Part shown: one piece after another, positions 10,109-18,196 of the stretch
Numbering within the stretch: position 1 is the stretch's first letter
Layout of the letters: every line of letters starts with the position of its first letter
Assembly (NCBI RefSeq): GCF_009834515.1
Contig: NZ_CP019426.1
Span: 2,903,501-2,967,500 of the forward strand
Reading direction: 5' to 3'
Length of the DNA stretch: 64,000 nt
Origin: Pseudomonas sp. R84
GTDB lineage: Bacteria; Pseudomonadota; Gammaproteobacteria; Pseudomonadales; Pseudomonadaceae
Notes under the pieces: generated by a model
Databases searched by the model: none
Told to the model about the DNA's origin: nothing
Seen by the model: only the letters and a program-made list of their open reading frames with translations
Position numbers and translations under genes: made by a program

Positions 10109-10126
10109 CGGCCGTTGAGGTGGGGG

Positions 10127-10164
10127 AAGCCCGTTCCAGTTTCGACTGAAGTGGGCTTTTTTTT
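10127..10164 (+). terminator. Strong intrinsic terminator with UUCG tetraloop
   Basis: AAGCCC pairs with GGGCTT (10127-10132 with 10153-10158) and CAGT with ACTG around a TTCG loop. The stem is nearly continuous and is followed by an uninterrupted run of eight T's. It ends the small-ORF transcript. Confidence 0.85.
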
Positions 10165-10399
10165 GTTTTATAAAACTGTCATAAGTAGGATTTTTCTATA
10201 TTGGGTTTTTTTGGCGTGTAGGGCATTTCTTCGGCAAGTGTAGGCGTTGTTCAAACACACTCTGTAATCCACAAAAAGTGTTCGATTATCGAGTACCCAA
10301 ACCTTCGTCCAATTGCCCACCCTGACACTCCGGCGTACTGTGACGCGTGATGCCTGAAACCCCGTGAAACCAAAATAACGACAACAACGAGCACCTCCC

Positions 10400-11356
10400 A
10401 TGGACAGCCATCTGCTGAGCGATCGCAGCAGCGTGTTTCGTCACGCTGACCCTTATGCCGTCTCCGACTACGTCAATCAGCACGTCGGCCAGCACTTCAT
10501 CGGCCTGTCCAGAACCGCCCACCCGCAAGCCAGCCTCAACCATCGCAAACTCGCCAATCTCGATCTGGCCCGCATCAGCTATGGCGGCAGCGTACGCGTG
10601 ACCTCCGTGGCCCTGGAGACCGTTTACCACCTGCAAGTGCTGCTGCAAGGCAATTGCCTGTGGCGCGGGCACAAGCGCGAGCAGCATCTGGTGCCGGGCG
10701 AGTTGCTGTTGATCAATCCGGATGATCCGGTCGATCTGACTTACTCGGATGATTGCGAGAAATTCATCCTCAAGGTGCCGGTCAGCGTGCTTGAATCGGT
10801 GTGCGACGAGCAGCGCTGGCAGCGTCCGGCAAACGGTATCCGTTTCCTGCGCAATCACTATCGGCTCGATGAGCTGGAAGGCTTCACCAATCTGCTGGCG
10901 ATGATCTGTCAGGAAGCCGAGGCCAGCGACCCGTTGCTGCGGGTGCAGGAGCATTACGCGCAGATCATCGGTAGCAAACTGATCTCGCTGATGAACACCA
11001 ATGTCAGCCGTGAGTGCCTAAGCGCACCGAACGTCAGCTTCGAGCGCATCGTCGATTACATCGAGCGCAATCTGAAACTGGATTTGCCGGCCGAACATCT
11101 GGCCGCACAGGCGAGCATGAGCCCGCGCTCGCTGTACGTTTTGTTCGAACGCCAACTCGGCGTCACGCCGATGCAATACATCCGCCAGCGCAAACTGGCG
11201 CGCATCCACACCTGCCTCAGCGATCCAAGTTGCCCGGTGCGCAGTCTCACCGAACTGGCCCTGGACTACGGCTTCCTGCACCTCGGTCGCTTCTCCGAAA
11301 GCTATCGCCAACAGTACGGCGAACTGCCGTCGCAGACCTTCAAACGCCGCCACTAA
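10400..11356 (+). CDS. benR: BenR, AraC/XylS-family activator of benzoate degradation
   Basis: This 318-residue regulator has an AraC-binding-like N-terminal domain (residues about 40-190) and a C-terminal AraC DNA-binding domain (LPAEHLAAQASMSPRSLYVLF; DYGFLHLGRFSESYRQQYG). Length and position directly upstream of benA fit BenR, which binds benzoate and activates the ben promoter. Two exact XylS-type boxes between this gene and benA support the call. ATG 10400 has no strong Shine-Dalgarno sequence. Confidence 0.88.
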   Translation: MDSHLLSDRSSVFRHADPYAVSDYVNQHVGQHFIGLSRTAHPQASLNHRKLANLDLARISYGGSVRVTSVALETVYHLQVLLQGNCLWRGHKREQHLVPGELLLINPDDPVDLTYSDDCEKFILKVPVSVLESVCDEQRWQRPANGIRFLRNHYRLDELEGFTNLLAMICQEAEASDPLLRVQEHYAQIIGSKLISLMNTNVSRECLSAPNVSFERIVDYIERNLKLDLPAEHLAAQASMSPRSLYVLFERQLGVTPMQYIRQRKLARIHTCLSDPSCPVRSLTELALDYGFLHLGRFSESYRQQYGELPSQTFKRRH

Positions 11357-11409
11357 AACACAGCGCTAAACCCTCTCCGAAACACGCCGAATCATCTGCC
11401 GCGCCATCC

Positions 11410-11472
11410 TGCACAAAACGGATAGCGATCTGCAGGATTCGGCTATTGCCCCGTGCATCGCCTCCCTAATCT
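11410..11472 (+). promoter_or_regulatory. benA promoter with two BenR/XylS boxes
   Basis: Two direct repeats match the XylS consensus TGCA-N6-GGNTA exactly: 11410-11424 (TGCACAAAACGGATA) and 11431-11445 (TGCAGGATTCGGCTA). They are spaced 21 bp start to start, as in the TOL plasmid Pm promoter. A -10-like TAATCT lies at 11467-11472, 21 nt after the second box, matching the Pm spacing as I recall it. This predicts benzoate-dependent activation by BenR. Confidence 0.85.
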
Positions 11473-11508
11473 GACCTGGCCTGAACAATAACAATGGAGG
11501 CCCCGGCC

Positions 11509-12864
11509 ATGTCCCTGGGAATCGACTACCTCAATGCCATGCTTGAAGAAGACAAGGAGAAGGGCGCCTACCGCTGCAAGCGGGAGATGTTCACTGATCC
11601 GCGGCTGTTCGAACTGGAGATGGCGCACATCTTCGAAGGCAACTGGATCTACCTCGCCCACGAAAGCCAGCTCCCCAACAATAACGATTTTCTGACCACC
11701 ACCATGGGCCGTCAGCCGATCTTCATCGCGCGCAACAAGGACGGTGTGCTCAACGCGTTCCTCAATGCCTGCAGCCATCGTGGCGCCATGCTCTGCCGGC
11801 ACAAGTCCGGCAACCGTTCCAGCTACACCTGCCCGTTCCACGGCTGGACGTTCAACAACAGCGGCAAACTGCTCAAGGTCAAAGACCCGAGCGAAGCCGG
11901 CTATCCCGCAGGCTTCAATTGCGAAGGCTCCCATGACCTGACCAAAGTCGCGCGTTTCGAGTCCTATCGCGGCTTTCTGTTCGGCAGCCTGAATGCCGAT
12001 GTGAAATCCCTCGCCGAGCACTTGGGTGAGTCCGCCAAGATCATCGACATGATCGTCGATCAGTCGCCAGAAGGCCTGGAAGTGCTGCGCGGTTCCAGCT
12101 CTTACATCTACGAAGGCAACTGGAAACTCACCGCTGAAAATGGCGCCGATGGCTACCATGTCAGCTCGGTGCACTGGAACTACGCCGCCACCCAGAACCA
12201 GCGTCAACAGCGCGAAGCAGGTGAGGCGATCAAGACCATGAGCGCCGGCAGTTGGGCGAAAAAGGGTGGTGGTTTCTATTCCTTCGATCACGGCCATCTG
12301 CTGCTCTGGACTCGCTGGGCCAACCCCGAAGACCGTCCCGCTTATGAGCGCCGTGACGAACTGGCCCGGGATTTCGGTCTGGCCCGCGCTGACTGGATGA
12401 TCGAAAACTCGCGCAACCTGTGCCTGTACCCGAACGTGTACTTGATGGATCAGTTCAGCTCACAGATCCGCATTGCCCGGCCAATCTCGGTCGACAAGAC
12501 CGAAATCACCATCTACTGCATCGCTCCCAAAGGCGAGAGCGCTGAAGCGCGGGCCAAGCGCATTCGTCAGTACGAAGACTTCTTCAACGTCAGCGGCATG
12601 GCCACGCCGGATGACCTGGAAGAATTCCGCTCGTGCCAGACCGGTTACGGCGCCGGCCGTGGCTGGAACGACATGTCCCGTGGCGCGACGCATTGGGTCG
12701 AGGGCGCGGACGCAGCGGCCGAAGAAATCGATCTCAAACCGTTGCTCTCCGGCATGCGCACCGAAGACGAAGGCCTGTTTGTACTGCAACACAAGTACTG
12801 GCAGGAAACCATGCTCAAGGCCGCTGCCTCCGAGCCACAATTGATCCCCGTGGAGGCCGTGTGA
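11509..12864 (+). CDS. benA: Benzoate 1,2-dioxygenase alpha subunit
   Basis: A 451-residue Rieske oxygenase large subunit that dihydroxylates benzoate with BenB and BenC. The Rieske ligands are in [11 protein letters not shown] and CPFHGW. The mononuclear iron site is around [15 protein letters not shown] chose ATG 11509 because GGAGG is eight bases before it; an ATG at 11494 would overlap that ribosome binding site. AntA (anthranilate) is the alternative, but the presence of benD favours benzoate. Confidence 0.94.
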   Translation: MSLGIDYLNAMLEEDKEKGAYRCKREMFTDPRLFELEMAHIFEGNWIYLAHESQLPNNNDFLTTTMGRQPIFIARNKDGVLNAFLNACSHRGAMLCRHKSGNRSSYTCPFHGWTFNNSGKLLKVKDPSEAGYPAGFNCEGSHDLTKVARFESYRGFLFGSLNADVKSLAEHLGESAKIIDMIVDQSPEGLEVLRGSSSYIYEGNWKLTAENGADGYHVSSVHWNYAATQNQRQQREAGEAIKTMSAGSWAKKGGGFYSFDHGHLLLWTRWANPEDRPAYERRDELARDFGLARADWMIENSRNLCLYPNVYLMDQFSSQIRIARPISVDKTEITIYCIAPKGESAEARAKRIRQYEDFFNVSGMATPDDLEEFRSCQTGYGAGRGWNDMSRGATHWVEGADAAAEEIDLKPLLSGMRTEDEGLFVLQHKYWQETMLKAAASEPQLIPVEAV

Positions 12865-13352
12865 TGAGCAACCTCTACGACTGCGTGCGCGATTTTCTCT
12901 ACCGCGAGGCGCGTTATCTTGATGACGGCCAGTGGGATCAATGGCTGGAGCTGTACGCCGCCGACGCCACTTTCTGGATGCCGGCCTGGGACGACAACGA
13001 CACCCTCACCGAAGACCCGCAAAGCGAAATCTCGCTGATCTGGTACGGCAACCGTGGCGGCCTCGAAGACCGCATTTTCCGGATCAAGACCGAGCGCTCC
13101 AGCGCGACCATTCCCGACACCCGCACCTCGCACAACCTGAGCAACATCGAAATCGTCGAGCAGAGCGCAGACGAGTGTCAGGTGCGCTTCAACTGGCACA
13201 CCCTGAGCTTTCGTTACCAGGTCACTGACAGCTACTTCGGCAGCAGTTTCTACACCCTCGGTCTGCGCGGCGAACAGCCGCTGATCAAGGCCAAGAAAGT
13301 CGTGCTGAAAAACGATTACGTCCGTCAGGTCATCGACATCTACCACATCTAG
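12864..13352 (+). CDS. benB: Benzoate 1,2-dioxygenase beta subunit
   Basis: This 162-residue small subunit of a ring-hydroxylating dioxygenase (NTF2-like fold) starts at an ATG sharing one base with the benA stop (TGATG). Family features include the N-terminal helix LYREARYLDDGQWDQWLELY and DATFWMPAW. It assembles with BenA in the hexameric oxygenase and has a structural role. The tight overlap implies translational coupling with benA. Confidence 0.94.
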   Translation: MSNLYDCVRDFLYREARYLDDGQWDQWLELYAADATFWMPAWDDNDTLTEDPQSEISLIWYGNRGGLEDRIFRIKTERSSATIPDTRTSHNLSNIEIVEQSADECQVRFNWHTLSFRYQVTDSYFGSSFYTLGLRGEQPLIKAKKVVLKNDYVRQVIDIYHI

Positions 13353-13372
13353 TCGACACGGCGAGGTGCACC

Positions 13373-14386
13373 ATGAATTTCCAGATCGCGCTTAATTTTG
13401 AAGACGGCGTCACCCGTTTCATCGAGGCTGGCGGCCATGAAACCGTCGCCGATGCGGCTTATCGCCAAGGCATCAACATCCCGCTGGACTGCCGTGACGG
13501 CGCCTGCGGCAACTGCAAATGTTTCGCCGAGGCCGGGCGTTACGACATGGGCGACAACTTCATCGAAGACGCCTTGAGCGCCGACGAACTCGCACAAGGT
13601 TATGTGCTGACCTGCCAGATGCGCGCTGAAAGCGATTGTGTGGTGCGAGTGCCGGCAGGCTCGCAGCTGTGCAAGACCGAACAGGCCAGTTTCCAGGCCT
13701 CGATCAGCGATGTCCGGCAGTTGTCCGAAAGCACCATCGCGCTGTCGATCAAGGGCGAGGCGCTGAGCAAACTGGCGTTTCTGCCGGGTCAATACGTCAA
13801 TCTGCAAGTGCCGGGCAGCGAACAGACCCGCGCTTATTCCTTCAGCTCATTGCAGAAAGACGGCGAAGTCAGTTTCCTGATTCGCAACGTGCCTGGCGGC
13901 TTGATGAGCAGTTTCCTTACCGGGTTGGCCAAGGCTGGCGACAGCATGACGCTGGCCGGTCCCTTGGGCAGCTTCTATCTGCGCGAGATCAAGCGGCCGT
14001 TGTTGCTGCTCGCTGGCGGCACCGGCCTGGCACCGTTCACCGCGATGCTGGAAAAGATCGCCGAGCAGGGCAGCGATCATCCCGTGCATTTGATCTATGG
14101 CGTGACCAATGACTTCGATCTGGTCGAACTCGATCGTCTCGAAGCCTTCGCCGCCCGCATCCCGAACTTCAGTTTCGGCGCCTGCGTGGCCAATCCGCAG
14201 AGCGCGCATCCGCTCAAGGGTTACGTCACCCAGCACATCGAGCCGCGCCATCTCAATGAAGGCGACGTCGACGTGTACCTGTGCGGGCCGCCGCCGATGG
14301 TTGAGGCGGTCAGCCAATACATCCGCGAGCAGGGCATCACCCCGGCGAATTTCTACTACGAAAAATTTGCCGCTGCGGCTGCCTGA
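13373..14386 (+). CDS. benC: Benzoate 1,2-dioxygenase electron transfer component
   Basis: This 337-residue reductase passes electrons from NADH to the Rieske centre of BenA. The N-terminal plant-type ferredoxin has its 2Fe-2S cysteines at 40, 45, 48 and 81 (LDCRDGACGNC, LTCQ). The middle has the FAD motif RAYSFSS, and the C-terminal part has the NAD-binding segment LAGGTGLAPFTAML and CGPPPMVEAV. It is 20 nt downstream of benB in the same operon. Confidence 0.94.
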   Translation: MNFQIALNFEDGVTRFIEAGGHETVADAAYRQGINIPLDCRDGACGNCKCFAEAGRYDMGDNFIEDALSADELAQGYVLTCQMRAESDCVVRVPAGSQLCKTEQASFQASISDVRQLSESTIALSIKGEALSKLAFLPGQYVNLQVPGSEQTRAYSFSSLQKDGEVSFLIRNVPGGLMSSFLTGLAKAGDSMTLAGPLGSFYLREIKRPLLLLAGGTGLAPFTAMLEKIAEQGSDHPVHLIYGVTNDFDLVELDRLEAFAARIPNFSFGACVANPQSAHPLKGYVTQHIEPRHLNEGDVDVYLCGPPPMVEAVSQYIREQGITPANFYYEKFAAAAA

Positions 14387-14406
14387 AATCCTTTTTCGAG
14401 GTTGTC

Positions 14407-15168
14407 ATGAACAACAGATTCTCCAACAAGGTCGCACTGGTCACTGGCGCGGCGCAGGGTATCGGCCGCCGCGTGTGCGAACGCCTGTTGCGCGAAGGCG
14501 CACAAGTGGTCGCCGTAGACCGCTCAGAGCTGGTTCACGAGCTGCAAGGCGAGCGCGCTCTCGCACTGACCGCTGACCTTGAGCAATACGCCGATTGCGC
14601 CCGGGTGATGGCGGAAGCCATCAACACCTTCGGCCGACTCGACATCCTGATCAATAACGTCGGCGGCACGATCTGGGCCAAGCCCTTCGAGCATTACGAA
14701 GTCGAACAGATCGAGGCTGAAGTGCGCCGCTCACTGTTCCCGACGCTGTGGTGTTGCCACGCCGCGCTGCCGTACATGCTCAAGCAAGGTCGTGGCGCCA
14801 TCGTCAACGTTTCATCGATTGCTACCCGCAGCGTCAATCGCGTGCCGTACGGCGCGGCCAAGGGCGGCATCAATGCGCTCACCGCGTGCCTGGCCTTTGA
14901 AAACGCCGAGCGCGGGATTCGCGTCAACGCTACCGCACCGGGCGGTACCGAAGCACCGCCCCGGCGGATCCCGCGCAATGCCGCCGAACCGTCGGCGCAG
15001 GAGCAGGCCTGGTATCAGGAGATCGTCGCGCAAACCCTCGACAGCAGCCTGATGAAACGCTACGGCAGCCTCGACGAACAGGTTGGCGCGATCCTCTTTC
15101 TCGCCTCCGACGACGCTTCCTACATCACCGGTGTGACTCTGCCGGTTGGTGGCGGCGACCTCGGTTGA
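14407..15168 (+). CDS. benD: 1,6-dihydroxycyclohexa-2,4-diene-1-carboxylate dehydrogenase
   Basis: This 253-residue short-chain dehydrogenase has VTGAAQGIGRRV as cofactor motif and a catalytic tyrosine and lysine in VPYGAAKGG. It oxidises and decarboxylates the benzoate cis-diol to catechol. Its position after benC is standard for ben operons. It also distinguishes this locus from antABC, whose product collapses to catechol without a dehydrogenase. Confidence 0.93.
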   Translation: MNNRFSNKVALVTGAAQGIGRRVCERLLREGAQVVAVDRSELVHELQGERALALTADLEQYADCARVMAEAINTFGRLDILINNVGGTIWAKPFEHYEVEQIEAEVRRSLFPTLWCCHAALPYMLKQGRGAIVNVSSIATRSVNRVPYGAAKGGINALTACLAFENAERGIRVNATAPGGTEAPPRRIPRNAAEPSAQEQAWYQEIVAQTLDSSLMKRYGSLDEQVGAILFLASDDASYITGVTLPVGGGDLG

Positions 15169-15190
15169 TTAGTTTTCAAGGGACATTGAA

Positions 15191-16312
15191 ATGCAGCGAA
15201 TCCTGATTGAAAACCTGACGACGATCATCGTCGACCTGCCGACCATCCGCCCGCACAAACTGGCGATGCACACGATGCAGAAGCAGACCCTGGTGATTCT
15301 GCGCCTGCGCTGCAGCGATGGCATTGAAGGTATCGGCGAAGCCACCACCATTGGCGGCCTCGCTTACGGTTATGAAAGCCCGGAAAGCATCAAAGCCAAT
15401 ATCGATGCGCATCTGGCGCCGGCGCTGGTAGGCATGGAGGCCAACAACATCAACGCGGCGATGCAGCGGCTCGACAAAATTGCCAAGGGCAACACTTTCG
15501 CCAAGTCCGGCATCGAAAGCGCGCTGCTCGATGCGCAAGGCAAACGCCTCGGTCTGCCGGTCAGCGAACTGCTCGGCGGCCGCGTACGGGACAGCCTAGA
15601 AGTGGCCTGGACCCTGGCCAGCGGCGACACCGCCCGCGACATCGCTGAAGCCGAGCAAATGCTCGAAGCGCGTCGCCATCGCATCTTCAAATTGAAGATC
15701 GGCGCCAACCCGCTGGAGCAGGATCTCAAGCATGTGGTGGCGATCAAAAAAGCCTTGGGCGAGCGCGCCAGTGTGCGGGTTGACGTTAACCAGTATTGGG
15801 ACGAATCCCAGGCAATTCGCGGCTGTCAGGTACTGGGTGACAACGGCATCGACCTGATTGAACAGCCGATCTCGCGGGTCAACCGCTCCGGGCAGATTCG
15901 CCTGAATCAGCGCAGCCCGGCGCCGATCATGGCCGACGAATCGATCGAAAGCGTCGAGGATGCTTTCAGCCTTGCCGCCGACGGTGCTGCCAGTGTGTTC
16001 GCCCTGAAAATCGCCAAGAACGGTGGCCCGCGTGCCGTGCTCAGAACCGCGCAGATCGCCGAGGCGGCCGGCATCGCGCTGTACGGCGGCACCATGCTCG
16101 AAGGCTCCATCGGCACGCTGGCCTCGGCGCACGCCTTCCTCACGCTCAAACAACTGACCTGGGACACGGAGCTGTTTGGGCCGTTGTTGCTGACCGAAGA
16201 CATCGTCATTGAAACGCCGCAGTACCGCGATTTCCACCTGCACATCCCGCGAACCCCGGGCCTTGGCCTGACGCTGGACGAAGAGCGTCTGGCGCGTTAT
16301 CGCCGCCACTGA
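15191..16312 (+). CDS. catB: Muconate cycloisomerase
   Basis: This 373-residue enolase-superfamily enzyme turns cis,cis-muconate into muconolactone. It shows the KxK motif (FKLKIGA), metal ligands in VDVNQYW, IEQPI and MADESIES, and the second catalytic lysine in FALKIAKNGG. It begins 22 nt after benD, so the ben and cat steps are on one transcript. In many relatives catB sits in a separate catR-controlled operon; no catR is adjacent here. Confidence 0.94.
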   Translation: MQRILIENLTTIIVDLPTIRPHKLAMHTMQKQTLVILRLRCSDGIEGIGEATTIGGLAYGYESPESIKANIDAHLAPALVGMEANNINAAMQRLDKIAKGNTFAKSGIESALLDAQGKRLGLPVSELLGGRVRDSLEVAWTLASGDTARDIAEAEQMLEARRHRIFKLKIGANPLEQDLKHVVAIKKALGERASVRVDVNQYWDESQAIRGCQVLGDNGIDLIEQPISRVNRSGQIRLNQRSPAPIMADESIESVEDAFSLAADGAASVFALKIAKNGGPRAVLRTAQIAEAAGIALYGGTMLEGSIGTLASAHAFLTLKQLTWDTELFGPLLLTEDIVIETPQYRDFHLHIPRTPGLGLTLDEERLARYRRH

Positions 16313-16327
16313 ATCAGGAGAACCAGC

Positions 16328-16618
16328 ATGTTGTTCCACGTAAAAATGACCGTGAAATTGCCCGTCGACATGGACCCGTCGCTGGCCACCCGGCTCAAGG
16401 CAGACGAAAAGGAACTGGCCCAACGGCTGCAACGCGACGGCGTATGGCGGCACCTGTGGCGCATCGCCGGGCACTACGCCAATTACAGCGTGTTCGATGT
16501 GCCGAGCGTTGAGGCCTTGCACGACACGCTGATGCGCTTGCCGTTGTTTCCCTACATGGACATCGAGGTCGATGGCCTGTGCCGGCATCCGTCGTCGATC
16601 CACAGCGACGACCGCTGA
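16328..16618 (+). CDS. catC: Muconolactone delta-isomerase
   Basis: This 96-residue protein matches the small decameric isomerase that converts muconolactone to beta-ketoadipate enol-lactone. Family features are the start MLFHVKMTVKLP and WRIAGHYANYSVFDV. It begins 15 nt after catB with AGGAG upstream. Length is normal for the family. Confidence 0.94.
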   Translation: MLFHVKMTVKLPVDMDPSLATRLKADEKELAQRLQRDGVWRHLWRIAGHYANYSVFDVPSVEALHDTLMRLPLFPYMDIEVDGLCRHPSSIHSDDR

Positions 16619-16632
16619 CCCAACCCGGTCCC

Positions 16633-16722
16633 TGTAGGAGTGAGCCTGCTCGCGATAGCGGTGTTTCATTCAGCATCGATGGCAACTGGCAGACCGCTAT
16701 CGCGAGCAGGCTCACTCCTACA
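16633..16722. repeat. REP palindrome inside the ben-cat operon
   Basis: TGTAGGAGTGAGCCTGCTCG is met by its reverse complement at the other end, forming a long hairpin between catC and catA. The arms extend through GCGATAGCGGT. Transcribed as RNA it could protect the upstream mRNA or lower catA expression. Confidence 0.9.
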
Positions 16723-16781
16723 AGGGACGGTGCTGGAACTCAAGAACCGCGTCGACAAAACAACAAGATGAGGTAACCACC

Positions 16782-17699
16782 ATGACCGTGAAAATTGCCC
16801 ACACCGCCGAATTGCAAACGTTTTTCAAAGAAGCCGCCGGTTTTGCCAAGGTCGACGGCAACTCCCGGCTGAAAACCATCGTCCTGCGCATTTTGCAGGA
16901 CAGCGCCAGCATCATCGAAGACCTCGACATCAGCGAGGACGAGTTCTGGAAATCGGTCGACTATCTCAACCGTTTGGGCGCTCGCTCGGAAGCAGGGCTG
17001 CTGGTCGCCGGCCTCGGAATCGAGCATTTTCTCGACCTGTTGCAGGACGCCAAGGATGCACAGATCGGCTTGACCGGCGGCACGCCACGCACCATCGAAG
17101 GCCCGCTGTACGTGGCCGGCGCGCCGTTGTGCGAAGGTGAGTGTCGCATGGATGACGGCAGCGAGGAGGGCGTCGCCACCGTTATGCACCTCGAAGGCCA
17201 AGTGTTCGATCTGCATGGCCAGCCGCTGGCCGGTGCCACCGTTGATCTGTGGCACGCCAACACCAAGGGCACGTACTCGTTTTTCGACCCGAGCCAGTCC
17301 GAGTACAACCTGCGTCGACGCATCATCACTGACGCCGAGGGCCGCTACCGCGCTCGCAGCATCGTTCCGTCCGGTTATGGCTGCGACCCGCAAGGGCCGA
17401 CCCAGGAATGCCTGAACCAGCTCGGCCGCCATGGCCAGCGTCCGGCCCATGTGCATTTCTTCATCAGCGCACCGGGGCATCGGCACCTGACCACGCAGAT
17501 CAATCTGTCGGGCGATCAATACCTGTGGGATGACTTCGCCTATGCGACCCGTGAAGGCTTGGTCGGGGAAGTGGTGTTCCGTGAGGACGCGGTTTTGGGG
17601 CGTTATGCGGAGCTGAAGTTCGACTTCCAGTTGCAGCAGGCGCCTGAAGCCAGTGCCGAACAACGCAGCCAACGACCGCGTGCGTTGCAGGACGCTTGA
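16782..17699 (+). CDS. catA: Catechol 1,2-dioxygenase
   Basis: This 305-residue intradiol dioxygenase cleaves catechol to cis,cis-muconate. The four ferric iron ligands are visible: Tyr165 (KGTYSFF), Tyr199 (VPSGYG), His223 and His225 (RPAHVHFF). The N-terminal helical dimerisation domain is complete. It is separated from catC by a REP palindrome, although the gene order suggests co-transcription. Confidence 0.95.
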   Translation: MTVKIAHTAELQTFFKEAAGFAKVDGNSRLKTIVLRILQDSASIIEDLDISEDEFWKSVDYLNRLGARSEAGLLVAGLGIEHFLDLLQDAKDAQIGLTGGTPRTIEGPLYVAGAPLCEGECRMDDGSEEGVATVMHLEGQVFDLHGQPLAGATVDLWHANTKGTYSFFDPSQSEYNLRRRIITDAEGRYRARSIVPSGYGCDPQGPTQECLNQLGRHGQRPAHVHFFISAPGHRHLTTQINLSGDQYLWDDFAYATREGLVGEVVFREDAVLGRYAELKFDFQLQQAPEASAEQRSQRPRALQDA

Positions 17700-17715
17700 T
17701 ACCGAGTCGTCAGTG

Positions 17716-18023
17716 CCCCTCACCCTAACCCTCTCCCAGAGGGAGAGGGGACTGACCGAGGTGATCTAGAGCGCTACGTCGACCTGAACAATATTTGCCG
17801 AATCCAACCCGGTTGTTCAGGTCGATGTATACCGCAAGACAACTCGGTCGGCTCCCTCTCCCTCTGGGAGAGGGCTGGGGTGAGGGGAACTGATCAAGGT
17901 GATCTTGAGCGTCACGCCAACGTGAACGATATTCGCCGAATCCAACCCGGTTGTTCAGGTCGATGTATACCGCAAGACAACTCGGTCGGCTCCCTCTCCT
18001 CGGGAGAGGGTTGGGGTGAGGGG
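17716..18023. repeat. CT-rich palindromic repeat with internal 138-bp tandem duplication
   Basis: The stretch starts with CCCCTCACCCTAACCCTCTC and ends with its mirror GGTTGGGGTGAGGGG. Inside, a 65-nt segment (17797-17861) recurs exactly at 17935-17999, a period of 138 bp. The element is related to the one at 30162-30375. It fills most of the gap between catA and the oxygenase gene; no ORF is evident. Confidence 0.85.
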
Positions 18024-18176
18024 AATTCAGACCTAAGGTAATGCGAAAAAGATATTGGCTACGTATTTTTAAGATCGTTTAGTTTTGTCGCAACGACGAA
18101 TCAAAACGCATCAAACCGATAGACCCCCGATTGCCATGACGGCACACGCTGAATCGATCACAGGTTCTTCAGGTTT

Positions 18177-18196
18177 GATTCACACGGGAGTGAATC
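18177..18196 (+). promoter_or_regulatory. Perfect inverted repeat over the ribosome binding site
   Basis: GATTCAC (18177-18183) and GTGAATC (18190-18196) form a perfect 7-bp inverted repeat around ACGGGA. The likely Shine-Dalgarno GGGAG is split between loop and stem, and ATG 18197 follows directly. It could be an RNA hairpin that limits translation, or a DNA operator. Confidence 0.5.

Noticed and set aside
11509..14386. Anthranilate dioxygenase antABC instead of benABC
   Set aside because: The 451-residue alpha subunit, the following benD and the BenR-type boxes all favour benzoate; anthranilate dioxygenase needs no diol dehydrogenase.
17716..17755. catA terminator formed by CCTCTCCC/GGGAGAGG
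   Set aside because: It forms a hairpin but lacks a T-run and is part of a dispersed repeat, so I annotate it only as a repeat.
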